NCBI GenBank assembly: GCA_022562155.1 | Contig: JADFPV010000006.1 | Location: 1-54,262, forward strand | Reading direction: 5' to 3' | DNA length: 54,262 nucleotides | From: Chloroflexota bacterium | Lineage (GTDB): Bacteria > Chloroflexota > Dehalococcoidia > DSTF01 > RBG-16-68-14 | Part shown: positions 43,207-51,778 of the stretch, in pieces | Numbering within the stretch: position 1 is the stretch's first letter | Layout: every line of letters starts with the position of its first letter | The notes under the pieces: model-generated | The model's input: only the letters and a program-made list of their open reading frames with translations | What the model was told of the DNA's origin: nothing | The model's database searches: none | Position numbers and translations under genes: made by a program

Positions 43207-45585
43207 CTAGCTCTTGATCGGTCCTGGGCCGGAGCCCATCGCCGGTCCCGGCCGGTTCGTAGGCCTGAAGCCACCGCTCCGCTGGCGACGCCCACGGTCT
43301 CCCCCGCCACCGCCGCCGTCACCTCGGCCACCGCCTCCGCCGCGATCTCCACGATCGCCGCCTGGGCGCCTGCCACGGCCACCGCGATCTCCACCGCGAT
43401 CTCCACCGCGGCCTCCTCGATCACCGCGTCCACCAAACTCTCGCCGGCCACCTTCCTCTCGCGGCGGCGCAGGAGGCGCGGCCGCGACGAGCGCGGCGTC
43501 GGCCTCATTCTCTTCGTCAGTGAGCAGTACCTTTCGCGACAGGTTGATGCGGCCCATCGAATCGACCTCCATCACCTTGACCTTCACTTCATCTCCAACG
43601 TCGACGATGTCCCCGACTCGTGGCACGTGCATGTTGGCCAGCTCGCTGATGCGGATCAAGCCGTCTTTGCCGCCGGGAATCTCCACGAACGCGCCGAAGT
43701 CCATGAGTCGCACGACCTTGCCCGTGTACTCGCCTCCGACCTCCACGTCTTTCGTAAGACCTTCGATGATCTCGATCGCCTTCCCGGCGCCTTCGGCGCT
43801 GGTCGAGCCGATGAAGACCGTGCCGTCGTCTTCGACGTCGATACTGCAGCCGGTCTCCTCGATGATGGACCTGATGATGCGCCCACCGGGGCCGATCAGA
43901 CTCCCGATCTTCTCGACAGGGATCTGGATGCGCTGCATGCGCGGGGCCCACTCCGAGAGGTCGTCGCGATGCTCCGGAAGGGTCGCTTTCATCACATCCA
44001 GGATCGTGAGGCGCGCCTCCTTCGCTTGCTCCAGCGCCTCCCGCATGACCTCTATCGTGATGCCTTTGACTTTGATGTCCATCTGCAGCGCCGTGATGCC
44101 CTCGGACGTCCCGGCGACCTTGAAGTCCATGTCACCGAGTGCGTCCTCGACGCCGGCGATGTCGGTCAGAACCTGGTACTTGCCGTTCTCACCCATCACC
44201 AGGCCCATGGCGATACCGCTAACGGGCGCTTCAATCGGGACGCCGGCGTCCATCAGCGCGAGCGTGCTCCCGCAGACGCTGGCCATCGACGTGCTGCCGT
44301 TGCTGGAGAGCACCTCCGACACAAGGCGGAGCGTGTAGGGAAAGTCGTCCTCGCTCGGGATCACGGGCTCCAGCGCCCGCTCTGCCAGCGCGCCATGCCC
44401 AGTCTCACGACGCGACGTGCCGCGCAGCGGCCGTGCCTCGCCGACCGAGAACGGCGGGAAGTTGTAGTGGTGCATGTAGCGACGGCGCTCTTCCGGCGAG
44501 AGGTTGTCGAGCCTCTGCTGGTCGCCCATCGATCCTAAGGTGGCGATCGTCAGTACTTGAGTCTCACCTCGCTTGAACAGGCCGGACCCATGCGTGCGTG
44601 GCAGAATGCCGACCTTAGCGCTCAATTCGCGGATTTCAGTCGGCTTGCGACCGTCAGGCCGCACGCCGCGCTCCAAAATCGACTCGCGGACGGCTTCCTT
44701 CACAACCTCGTCAAATGCTTTGCCGATGTCCTCGTCGCCAAACTCATCGCCATAGCGCTCCAGCAATTCCTGCTTTCGCGCATCCAGGCCGCCTTGCCGC
44801 TCGCTCCTCACTTCTACGAGCAGGGCTTCCAGGTGACCCTCGGTAGCCGCCTTTACCGCGTCCTTAACCTCTACGGGAATTCCAGTCTTCTCAAAATCGA
44901 TCTGCGGCTTGCCAACACTAGCGATCAACTCGTCCTGCATGTCCAGGATCCCCTGGTTGGCGTCCTGGCCGAACTCGATTGCGCGCAGCACAATGTCTTC
45001 CGGCACTTGCAGCGCACCGGCTTCAACCATCATCACGGCGTCTCGCGTGCCTGCGACAATCAGATCCAGCTCGCTCTCCTGCAGCTTGTCGTACGTGGGG
45101 TTCACAATAAAGTCGCCGTCGATGTAGCCGACGCGGACCGAGCTGATCGGCCCCGCGAACGGCGCGCCCGAGATCGACAGCGCTGCCGAAGCGCCCACCG
45201 TGCCCAGCACATCGGGGATGTTCTCCCTGTCTGCGGAGAGCACCGTGATGATCACCTGGACGTCGTTTCGGAATCCCTTCGGGAACAGCGGCCTGATCGG
45301 CCTGTCAGTTAGCCTGCAGGAGAGGATCGCGTCCGTGCTCGGCCGTCCCTCTCTGCGGAAAAAGCTGCCCGGGATCTTGCCGATCGCGTACAGCCGCTCC
45401 TCGAAGTCTATCGTGAGAGGGAAGAAGTCCATCCCTTCTCGCGGCTTGTCGCTGACGACCGCGGTCGCCAGCAGCACCGTATCTCCGTAGCGCACGGTAA
45501 CAGCGCCGCTGGCCAAGGCGGCCAGCTCGCCAACCTCCAGGGTCAGCGTTTCATCTCCTAGTTGGCGTTGGAATGTCTCCGCCAT
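43207..45585 (-). CDS. pnp: Polyribonucleotide nucleotidyltransferase with RGG tail
   Basis: Phosphorolytic 3'-5' exoribonuclease and RNA-tailing enzyme. The length is 792 residues. The first RNase PH domain is at about 1-140, then an alpha-helical linker, a second RNase PH domain (about 300-530), KH (about 545-605; IGSLIGPGGRIIRSIIEETG) and S1 (about 610-685; GKVVRLMDFGAFVEIPGGKDGLIRISEL). The last roughly 80 residues are almost only Gly, Arg, Asp with repeated RGG/RGD units, an unusual tail for PNPase. The GGAGG site lies 8 bases before the ATG. Downstream of rpsO, the common bacterial arrangement. Confidence 0.97.
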   Translation of the reverse strand: MAETFQRQLGDETLTLEVGELAALASGAVTVRYGDTVLLATAVVSDKPREGMDFFPLTIDFEERLYAIGKIPGSFFRREGRPSTDAILSCRLTDRPIRPLFPKGFRNDVQVIITVLSADRENIPDVLGTVGASAALSISGAPFAGPISSVRVGYIDGDFIVNPTYDKLQESELDLIVAGTRDAVMMVEAGALQVPEDIVLRAIEFGQDANQGILDMQDELIASVGKPQIDFEKTGIPVEVKDAVKAATEGHLEALLVEVRSERQGGLDARKQELLERYGDEFGDEDIGKAFDEVVKEAVRESILERGVRPDGRKPTEIRELSAKVGILPRTHGSGLFKRGETQVLTIATLGSMGDQQRLDNLSPEERRRYMHHYNFPPFSVGEARPLRGTSRRETGHGALAERALEPVIPSEDDFPYTLRLVSEVLSSNGSTSMASVCGSTLALMDAGVPIEAPVSGIAMGLVMGENGKYQVLTDIAGVEDALGDMDFKVAGTSEGITALQMDIKVKGITIEVMREALEQAKEARLTILDVMKATLPEHRDDLSEWAPRMQRIQIPVEKIGSLIGPGGRIIRSIIEETGCSIDVEDDGTVFIGSTSAEGAGKAIEIIEGLTKDVEVGGEYTGKVVRLMDFGAFVEIPGGKDGLIRISELANMHVPRVGDIVDVGDEVKVKVMEVDSMGRINLSRKVLLTDEENEADAALVAAAPPAPPREEGGRREFGGRGDRGGRGGDRGGDRGGRGRRPGGDRGDRGGGGGRGDGGGGGGDRGRRQRSGGFRPTNRPGPAMGSGPGPIKS

Positions 45586-45775
45586 CTATATACCTCCATA
45601 AACTTAGATTCCGCGCGGCGTTGGGCCACCAAGAGATGACCGGCGCGGACGTCTGCGATGTTTCTTGCTACCCGTAAACTGAATCGACCGAGGATTGCTG
45701 ACCTGGGCGCGGTCTCCGCCCGGATGGTCTGTTCCTACTCCTCCCCTACAGCCTGCATACAGAAAGGCCCCCGTC
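45586..45775. other. rpsO-pnp spacer
   Basis: 190 bases with no supported gene. On the minus strand it contains a short GC hairpin (GGGCG, 7 bases, CGCCC, around 45703-45722) that could be an RNase III-type processing or attenuation structure, and the pnp ribosome site at its end. I saw no tRNA cloverleaf. Confidence 0.35.
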
Positions 45776-46042
45776 TTACTTGCGGAGGCCAAGTTTGCTG
45801 ATGATGTCGCGGTATCGCTGGATATCTGTGTTATTCAGATAAGCCAGATGCCGGCGACGCTGTCCCACCAGCTTTAGCAACCCAAGTTCCGTGTGGTAGT
45901 CGTGCTTGTGCTCGCGCATGTGCCCCGTGAGCTGGTTGATCCGCTCAGTAAGGAGCGCGACTTGCACTTCCGAGGAGCCAGTATCGCCCTCGGACCGGGC
46001 GTGCTCCTTGATGATGGTCTCTTTGAGTTCTTTGGTTATCAT
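45776..46042 (-). CDS. rpsO: 30S ribosomal protein S15
   Basis: 88 residues, the standard S15 length. It has the conserved [50 protein letters not shown] core, which binds the 16S rRNA central domain. It precedes pnp as in many bacteria and is divergent from the DegV gene. Confidence 0.97.
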   Translation of the reverse strand: MITKELKETIIKEHARSEGDTGSSEVQVALLTERINQLTGHMREHKHDYHTELGLLKLVGQRRRHLAYLNNTDIQRYRDIISKLGLRK

Positions 46043-46082
46043 CTAGTAATGGCCGCCGGGTTTTCTCGGTCGGCTTACGAAC

Positions 46083-46112
46083 ACTCTATCACGCGACGAA
46101 TTATTGGTGCAA
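46083..46112 (-). promoter_or_regulatory. Probable rpsO promoter
   Basis: Minus strand: TTGCAC (46112-46107), 18 bases, TAGAGT (46088-46083). Predicted start about 35 bases before the ATG. Confidence 0.4.
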
Positions 46113-46129
46113 CCGGAGACGAACGCGTC

Positions 46130-46987
46130 ATGGAACGGGTCGCCATCATCACCGACAGCACCGCCTGTATCCCTGCTGACCTCGCCACCAGCCTCGACAT
46201 CGACATCGTGCCGCTCTTCCTCGAGTTCGAACACGTCGTTTACGAAGATGGCATGTCGGAGGACACGAGCGCCTTCTACGAAACGCTCGCGTCGGCGAAG
46301 CAGCCGCCGACGACCGCCGCCCCCGCCCCCGGCGCCTATGCCAGTGCGATGCTCGAGGCTGGCGAACGCGCGTCGAGCGTCCTGGCGATCACGGTTTCCA
46401 GCCAGTTCAGCGGCATGTTCGACGCGGCCAAGCAAGGCATGGCACTGGCGAAGGAACGTGCGCCCAACCTTGATGTCCGCGTCCTGGATTCCGGCGCGGC
46501 GGCGATGGCCCAAGGCTTCGTAGCCATCGAAGCCGCACGCGCCGCGCAAACGGGGGGCGACATCGGTATGGTCCTACGCCACGCCGAGGCGCTTAAACCA
46601 CGAGTCCAACTCCTTGTCTCTCTCCATACGCTGAAGTATTTGGGCAGGAGCGGGCGCGTGCCACGATTACTGATCTGGGCCTCGTCGCCGTTGCGGGTGA
46701 AACCGATTATCTCGTTCGAGGGTGGCAAATACCGGGCTATCGGGCTTGCCCGCTCCACGGACGGCGCGATGCGGCGCCTGCTACAGGCGTTAGACCAGCG
46801 AAGCGAAAGTAGGCGGCTTCATGTCTGCGTCCACCACACAAACGCGCCTGATCAAGCTGCCGAACTGATGGAGCGTGTAAGGAGCTCCTTGCAACCGACC
46901 GAGCTCTTCGTCCGCGAGTTCACGCAACTAATGGGGGTCCACACTGGTCCGGGACTGTTGGGGTTCGCGTTTTACAGCGAACCGTAA
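46130..46987 (+). CDS. DegV family fatty-acid-binding protein
   Basis: 285 residues from ATG 46130; the frame extends upstream over rpsO but without homologous sequence. The N-terminal VAIITDSTACIPADLA, the SSQFSGMFDAAKQG segment near 85-98 and the C-terminal VHTGPGLLGFAFY are typical of DegV. DegV/FakB proteins present fatty acids to a kinase; no FakA kinase is visible here. Confidence 0.92.
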   Translation: MERVAIITDSTACIPADLATSLDIDIVPLFLEFEHVVYEDGMSEDTSAFYETLASAKQPPTTAAPAPGAYASAMLEAGERASSVLAITVSSQFSGMFDAAKQGMALAKERAPNLDVRVLDSGAAAMAQGFVAIEAARAAQTGGDIGMVLRHAEALKPRVQLLVSLHTLKYLGRSGRVPRLLIWASSPLRVKPIISFEGGKYRAIGLARSTDGAMRRLLQALDQRSESRRLHVCVHHTNAPDQAAELMERVRSSLQPTELFVREFTQLMGVHTGPGLLGFAFYSEP

Positions 46988-47068
46988 CAACTCTGTATTG
47001 GTACCAGTGATTTCTTATGTCCTATACTGATTCTGAGATAGCCCCTTTCTAGGCATCAGGAGAGCCGT

Positions 47069-47815
47069 ATGAGCAGAGAGAAACGACGACAAGGAAGTGT
47101 CCCGAGCCGACGCCGCACGCCGGCAGCGTCAGTCAGCTCCGGTGGCCCATCGATTCCTACCGTCCCAATCGTCATCTTCGTGGGCATCCTCGCCGTTGTC
47201 GGCCTCATTGCATTTCTCATCTGGCAAAGCGGCAAGGAGGCGGGTCCGGCCAACGCGGCGGCTGCCGACCACGAAAGAGATCCGGCGCCTGATAAGGCCG
47301 GCGAATACGTCAACTTGCCCGAGATCTACCAAGACGAACGCGGGCCAGCCAGCTATTCAGGTGGCGCCGTGGCCAACACAGCTCCCCACGTGAGCCGTGA
47401 CGTGGACTACGAGGCCGATGGCAACTCCAACCCACCGGCGGGCGGCCCACATCATGCTGGCGTCTGCGGGAACGACCCGGAGGAAGCACCGCGAGTCTGC
47501 GGCCCAGTTGCGTTTGGTTTCTACCGCGCACCCTGGCCTGCGGGAGCCCTCATACACACCATGGAACACGGCGGCACGATCATTTGGTACAACACGACCG
47601 ATCAGGAGGTTATCGACGATCTCGAGGATTTCGTAGGCGACAACCGCGACAAGAATTTAGTGCTGGCTCCCTACCCTGACATGGAAGAAGAACACGTCGC
47701 CATCACGGTCTGGTCGCGTATCGACCTAATCCCGGTTACCGAATACTCGCGAGACCGAATCGATGATTTCATGGATGACTGGTACTGCGAGTTCGACCCC
47801 GAGGGCTTCTGCTAA
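47069..47815 (+). CDS. DUF3105 membrane-anchored protein
   Basis: 248 residues. A basic N-terminus (MSREKRRQGSVPSRRR), one membrane span (about 32-53, IVIFVGILAVVGLIAFLIW) and an extracellular DUF3105 domain: DYEADGNSNPPAGGPHHAGVCG, then HTMEHGGTIIWYN near 168-180. Two Cys in the domain and two at the end suggest disulfides. Function unknown; the family is common in Chloroflexota and Actinobacteria. A -10-like TATACT lies at 47023-47028. Confidence 0.85.
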   Translation: MSREKRRQGSVPSRRRTPAASVSSGGPSIPTVPIVIFVGILAVVGLIAFLIWQSGKEAGPANAAAADHERDPAPDKAGEYVNLPEIYQDERGPASYSGGAVANTAPHVSRDVDYEADGNSNPPAGGPHHAGVCGNDPEEAPRVCGPVAFGFYRAPWPAGALIHTMEHGGTIIWYNTTDQEVIDDLEDFVGDNRDKNLVLAPYPDMEEEHVAITVWSRIDLIPVTEYSRDRIDDFMDDWYCEFDPEGFC

Positions 47816-47829
47816 CGCTCGCTTCCCGT

Positions 47830-48636
47830 TCAACCGTCTGCAGGTAAAGGCGGCGCAAGCCGGTTGACGAGTCGCTGTGCGCCCGCGTAGCCCCAGCGCT
47901 GCAACGCCATCGCGATCAGCAGCCCCATCAGCGCTACCACGACACCGGCCATCGCATCGATGATGTAGTGGTTCGCCGTAAACAGGATCGCCGCGAACTG
48001 CCCGATCGGCAGGAACACGGCCAGCGCTCGTATCAGCCAGTTCCGCGTCGTCCAAAAGAGCACCCCGCCAACCAGCACCGCCCAGCCGACGTGCAGGCTC
48101 GGTAGCGCCGCATAGGGGTTGACAAAAAACTCCGTCGATTGCGCCTGGTACGCCAGGTGGTTGAATTCGCTGAGCGTATCGACGAAGCCAAACTCGGGCG
48201 GCAGCAGCCGCGGCGGCGCGACCGGATAAAGGTGGTAGACCACCAGCGCGATCGCTCCGGACGCTAGCAGGGCGTCCCGGGCGACCGTGTACTGGTGGCG
48301 ATGCCCGAAGAAGTAGAGCCACAGGCCGATGGCCACAATCAACGGGAAGTCCATCCAGAAGTAGATCGCGTCGAAGAGCTGAATCAGCGCGCCGTAGTCG
48401 AGGATCGCCGCGTTGATGTCCGGTTCCCAGAAGAACCCTAGCGTCCGCTGTAGGTCGATGATGTCGACCGCGTTGCGCTGCGCTTCTTCGTCGCGCTGGA
48501 CGACGCTGGCTCGGACGATGAAGTAGAGCAGGAACGCGACCGCCACCAGCGCGATCTCGTAGACATCGCGATAGACCCGGCGCCGACTGATGGTGTCGAT
48601 GACTCTGCGGGATGCGATTGCTACGTCAACAGCCAT
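47830..48636 (-). CDS. PAP2 superfamily membrane phosphatase
   Basis: 268 residues with about six membrane spans. PAP2 active-site elements: LPSLHVGWA near 175-183 and NHYIIDAMAG near 222-231 (His and Asp of motif 3). It resembles the inositol-phosphoceramide-synthase-like PAP2 branch. The likely substrate is a lipid phosphate at the membrane. It converges on the DUF3105 gene with 14 bases between the stops. Confidence 0.85.
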   Translation of the reverse strand: MAVDVAIASRRVIDTISRRRVYRDVYEIALVAVAFLLYFIVRASVVQRDEEAQRNAVDIIDLQRTLGFFWEPDINAAILDYGALIQLFDAIYFWMDFPLIVAIGLWLYFFGHRHQYTVARDALLASGAIALVVYHLYPVAPPRLLPPEFGFVDTLSEFNHLAYQAQSTEFFVNPYAALPSLHVGWAVLVGGVLFWTTRNWLIRALAVFLPIGQFAAILFTANHYIIDAMAGVVVALMGLLIAMALQRWGYAGAQRLVNRLAPPLPADG

Positions 48637-48747
48637 AAGACTTTCACTGGCCTAACGATATCCAATGGTACCCGCTTGGCGCTCGCCTGCCGGCCTCACG
48701 CTCGTCGCGTTGCGCCCCTATCTGTTGCGCCGTATCATGCCCACGCC

Positions 48748-49164
48748 ATGCCGACGGACGTCCCGCGCATAAACATCAGCAGCGCCTCGCCGTACGAAGA
48801 CGTCATCGGGTTCTCACGTGCTGTGCGCATCGGACCGTACGTTCACGTATCGGGCACGACGGCGATAGGAGAGGACGGCGACCTGACCGGCGTGGAAGAC
48901 GTGCACGAGCAAGCCGTGCAGGTGCTCCATAACATCGAGACAGCGCTTGCGCAGGCCGGCGCAACAATGGCCGACGTAGTTCGGACCCGCATCTACCTAA
49001 GAAACATCGATCACTGGCAACGGGTCGCCGAGGCGCATAGCGAGGCGTTCGGCGAAATCCGGCCGGCTTCGACGATGATCGAGGTCAGCCGCTTCGTCGA
49101 CCCGCGCATGTTAGTCGAGATCGACGCGGATGCGTATGTCGCCGGCCCCGAGGGCGCCGCTTAA
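48748..49164 (+). CDS. RidA/YjgF family protein
   Basis: 138 residues. Family features: NISSASPYEDVIGFSRAVRIGPYVHVSGTTAIG, QAVQVLHNIETALAQAGATMADVVRTRIYL near 60-90, and the RPASTMIEVSRFVDPRMLVEIDADAYV end with the conserved Arg and Glu. RidA proteins hydrolyse reactive enamines/imines. ATG at 48736 is an alternative start. It ends 16 bases before pepA. Confidence 0.88.
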   Translation: MPTDVPRINISSASPYEDVIGFSRAVRIGPYVHVSGTTAIGEDGDLTGVEDVHEQAVQVLHNIETALAQAGATMADVVRTRIYLRNIDHWQRVAEAHSEAFGEIRPASTMIEVSRFVDPRMLVEIDADAYVAGPEGAA

Positions 49165-49180
49165 GTCGAAGGGAGTCACA

Positions 49181-50683
49181 ATGGAGATCCGTGTCGAACA
49201 AGGAGACATCGCCAGCCAGGCCGTCGACGCCATCGTCGTCAACCTCTTCGAGGGCGTGGAAGCCCCCGGCGGCGCGACAGGGGCGGTCGACAAGGCGCTC
49301 GACGGCGCCATCTCCCAGGTAATCAAGGAGGGCGGCTGTCGCGGCAAAGACGGCACGTTTACGCTGATCCACACGCTGGGCAAACTCCCAACGCCGCGCG
49401 TCGTTGTCGCGGGGCTCGGAAAGCAGGACGACTTCACCGTCGACAAGGTGCGGAACCTGGCCGCGAACACCGCCCGGTACCTCCGGAGGAACCGGTGCAA
49501 GACCGCCGCGACCATCACACACGGCGCGGGCATCGGCGGGCTAGACCCACAGGCCTGCGCTCAGGCGATCGCCGAGGGCACCCTAATGGGCCTTTATAGG
49601 TTCGACCGCCACAAGAAGCCCAAGGAGGACGACGTCGAGCTTGAGCAGCTCTCGCTCGTCGAGTTCGATGCGACACGCGCGGAAGCCGTTCGGCACGGCG
49701 TCGACCGCGGCGCGGTGCTCGGAGAAGCCGTGAACTTCGCGCGCGATCTGGCGAACGAGCCCGGCAACAAGCTCACCCCGACCGACCTTGCAGAACGAGC
49801 GCAGGCCATGGCCTCGGAGGTGGGCCTGGAGTGCGAGGTCTTCGACCAGCCATGGATGGAGGAGCAGGGCATGGGCGCGCTGCTCAGTGTCGCCGCCGGG
49901 AGCCAGCAGCCGCCGAAGTTTATCGTGTTGCGTTACAAGGGCGGAGGCTCCAGCCACCTGGGCTTTGTGGGCAAGGGCATCACGTTCGACACAGGCGGCA
50001 TCTCGATTAAACCCGCCGCAGGCATGGAGCACATGAAAGGCGACATGTCCGGCGCCGCGGCCGTGATCGCCGCCATGGGCGCGATCGCACGGCTAAAGCC
50101 GGAGATCGACGTCACAATGGCTGTGCCGGCTACTGAGAACATGCCCGGCGGCAACGCTACGAAGCCCGGCGATGTGGTGACCACGATGACGGGCAAGACG
50201 ATCGAAGTGATCAATACAGACGCGGAAGGCCGCCTGATCCTGTCGGACGGGCTGGGCTACATGGGCCAATCGAAGCCGGACTTCATTATCGATGTGGCAA
50301 CGCTGACGGGCGCTATCTCGATCGCGCTCGGAGACGTCGCGATGGGCGCGATGGGCAATAGCGACGCCCTCTATGAACGCGTGCAGCGGGCGGCGGCGGC
50401 GGCCGGCGAGAAGGTCTGGCAGCTCCCGATGTACGACGAATACAAAGACCAGATCAAGAGCGAGGTGGCCGACATGAAGAACACCGGCGGTCGCAACGCG
50501 GGTTCGATCACGGCCGCGATGCTGCTCCGGGAGTTCGTCGACGACACCCCCTGGGTGCACATCGACATGGCTGGCGTGGACATTTACGACAAGGTGAAGG
50601 GCACGACCGTAAAGGGCGCCAGCGGTATCCCGGTGCGCACACTCGTCCACCTAGCCTTCGTTCTCGCCAACGACCCGCTCTAG
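49181..50683 (+). CDS. pepA: Leucyl (cytosol) aminopeptidase, M17
   Basis: Metal-dependent aminopeptidase, 500 residues from ATG 49181 (GGGAG 7 bases upstream). The N-terminal macro-like domain is followed by the M17 catalytic domain with FVGKGITFDTGGISIKP near 262-278, GDMSGAAAV near 287-295 and the signature NTDAEGRL near 345-352. Its end overlaps the end of the opposite-strand 86-residue gene. Confidence 0.96.
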   Translation: MEIRVEQGDIASQAVDAIVVNLFEGVEAPGGATGAVDKALDGAISQVIKEGGCRGKDGTFTLIHTLGKLPTPRVVVAGLGKQDDFTVDKVRNLAANTARYLRRNRCKTAATITHGAGIGGLDPQACAQAIAEGTLMGLYRFDRHKKPKEDDVELEQLSLVEFDATRAEAVRHGVDRGAVLGEAVNFARDLANEPGNKLTPTDLAERAQAMASEVGLECEVFDQPWMEEQGMGALLSVAAGSQQPPKFIVLRYKGGGSSHLGFVGKGITFDTGGISIKPAAGMEHMKGDMSGAAAVIAAMGAIARLKPEIDVTMAVPATENMPGGNATKPGDVVTTMTGKTIEVINTDAEGRLILSDGLGYMGQSKPDFIIDVATLTGAISIALGDVAMGAMGNSDALYERVQRAAAAAGEKVWQLPMYDEYKDQIKSEVADMKNTGGRNAGSITAAMLLREFVDDTPWVHIDMAGVDIYDKVKGTTVKGASGIPVRTLVHLAFVLANDPL

Positions 50684-50911
50684 GGAAGCTCCGCGGCTAA
50701 CCGCTCGCCTGGCCCACCAGCGGCGCAACGCGACGACGGACCAGATCGCCTCGATCACGGCGAAGGGCCAAGCCTCGATCAGGAAGCCGTACGTCGCGGC
50801 GGTCGCGCTCGCGACCGCGAAGCCGAGCACGAACCAATGCGATCGCTCCTCCAACGCGTACATCACGAGCATCGCGCCGACCGCGATCGCGCCGAAGACC
50901 AGCAGCACCAA
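50651..50911 (-). CDS. Small membrane protein in MerR-controlled pair
   Basis: 86 residues with three probable spans (about 2-20, 27-45, 47-63) and a basic tail, no family named with confidence. The start is TTG at 50911 or GTG at 50908, 3 to 6 bases after the stop of the CC-motif gene, so it is co-transcribed with it. The function may be in metal or redox-stress handling by context only. Its end overlaps pepA by 33 bases on the other strand. Confidence 0.6.
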   Translation of the reverse strand: MVLLVFGAIAVGAMLVMYALEERSHWFVLGFAVASATAATYGFLIEAWPFAVIEAIWSVVALRRWWARRAVSRGASLERVVGENEG

Positions 50912-50914
50912 CAG

Positions 50915-51247
50915 CTAGACCTCGATCATCCGTTTCACGAAGTCCTTCACGCCGTCCGGCCCGCGTAACCGCAGGCTGATCGGGCCTTGCTGAGGCTGGA
51001 AGACCAGCTCGAAGGTGAAGAAGGCGCAACACTCGCGCTCGAACTCGATGAACGCGGCAAGACTCTGTGCCCACTCGGCCGAACCGGGGAAGCGCAGTTC
51101 GTAACCGTCACTCAGTTCGGTGGTCTCTTCCGCACCGGCAAGTAGCTCCGCCAGCGCGCCATCCTGTCGTTCGCCCAATTCCCGGCCGGAGAGCGTACAC
51201 GCGAGTTCGACCGGATCTTCGTACAGCTTGATCTCTTCAGTTCTCAT
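50915..51247 (-). CDS. Small CC-motif protein under MerR-type promoter
   Basis: 110 residues. Notable segment FIEFERECCAFFTFELVFQPQQG with vicinal Cys73-Cys74, plus Cys17, suitable for soft-metal binding. Similar small ERxCC proteins, as I recall, occur near mercury or other metal-responsive MerR regulators, but no name is assigned. ATG 51247 has AGGAG 6 bases upstream. It is transcribed from a 19-base-spacer promoter with a perfect palindrome, divergent from the MerR gene. Confidence 0.7.
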   Translation of the reverse strand: MRTEEIKLYEDPVELACTLSGRELGERQDGALAELLAGAEETTELSDGYELRFPGSAEWAQSLAAFIEFERECCAFFTFELVFQPQQGPISLRLRGPDGVKDFVKRMIEV

Positions 51248-51272
51248 GGCATTCTCCTGTCATCACCAATTG

Positions 51273-51303
51273 ATGCTACACCTTAAAGTAAACTTTAAGT
51301 CAA
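51273..51303 (-). promoter_or_regulatory. MerR-type 19-bp-spacer promoter with 18-bp palindrome
   Basis: Minus strand: TTGACT (51303-51298), 19 bases, TAGCAT (51278-51273). In the spacer, CTTAAAGT-AA-ACTTTAAG (51282-51299) is a perfect palindrome. The over-long spacer carrying a dyad is the hallmark of promoters activated by MerR-family proteins, and a merR-like gene starts at 51322. Confidence 0.85.
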
Positions 51304-51321
51304 GAGCATCGGGAGAGCGTC

Positions 51322-51726
51322 ATGAAGACACTCAGCATCAGCGAAGTAGCGCGTAAGGTAGGCCTGAAGCCATCAGCACTCCGCTTCTACGAACATGCCG
51401 GCATTCTACCTCCGCCGGCTCGGGTCAATGGTCGCCGTCGATATGATCCGGACGTCCTGACGCGCCTGGCGATCATCCAACTCGCCCAGCAGGCCGGCTT
51501 TACACTGTCCGAGATGCGCACACTGTTCGAGGGGTTCGCGCAGGACGCCACGCCGTCGGCCCGCTGGCGAGATCTCGCGAAAACGAAGCTACCAGAGATC
51601 GACGAGATGATCCGGCGCGCTCAGGCGATGCGCTCCTTCCTCGAGGAAGGTCTGCGCTGCGACTGCCTATCGCTGGACGACTGCGAACTCGTGGTCCAGC
51701 GACTTGAGCGCGGCGCCGAATCCTGA
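51322..51726 (+). CDS. MerR-family regulator with C-terminal Cys cluster
   Basis: 134 residues. The MerR winged helix is at about 3-70 (SISEVARKVGLKPSALRFYEHAGILPPPARVNGRRRY), a long dimerisation helix at about 80-110, and a C-terminal Cys113-x-Cys115-x5-Cys121 cluster like those of zinc, mercury or redox ([2Fe-2S]) sensors. Three Cys rather than four argue against a SoxR-type cluster. It controls, by position and promoter type, the CC-motif gene and small membrane protein on the other strand. Confidence 0.9.
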   Translation: MKTLSISEVARKVGLKPSALRFYEHAGILPPPARVNGRRRYDPDVLTRLAIIQLAQQAGFTLSEMRTLFEGFAQDATPSARWRDLAKTKLPEIDEMIRRAQAMRSFLEEGLRCDCLSLDDCELVVQRLERGAES

Positions 51727-51778
51727 CCCCCGGCGCACCGCCGCAGCACACGGCCTGTGTTAGAGTCCTCACATCTCC

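Noticed and set aside
43214-44338. Open frame opposite pnp rich in Pro/Arg/Ser
   Set aside because: It mirrors the GC-rich pnp sequence, especially the RGG tail; no ribosome site or family.
45586-45775. tRNA or small RNA in the rpsO-pnp spacer
   Set aside because: No acceptor stem/T-loop combination found by eye; only a short hairpin.
45893-46987. Longer DegV protein starting over rpsO
   Set aside because: The added 79 residues are antisense to rpsO; the family begins at ATG 46130.
51322-51726. SoxR
   Set aside because: Only three C-terminal Cys in a CxC-x5-C arrangement, not the four-Cys [2Fe-2S] pattern.
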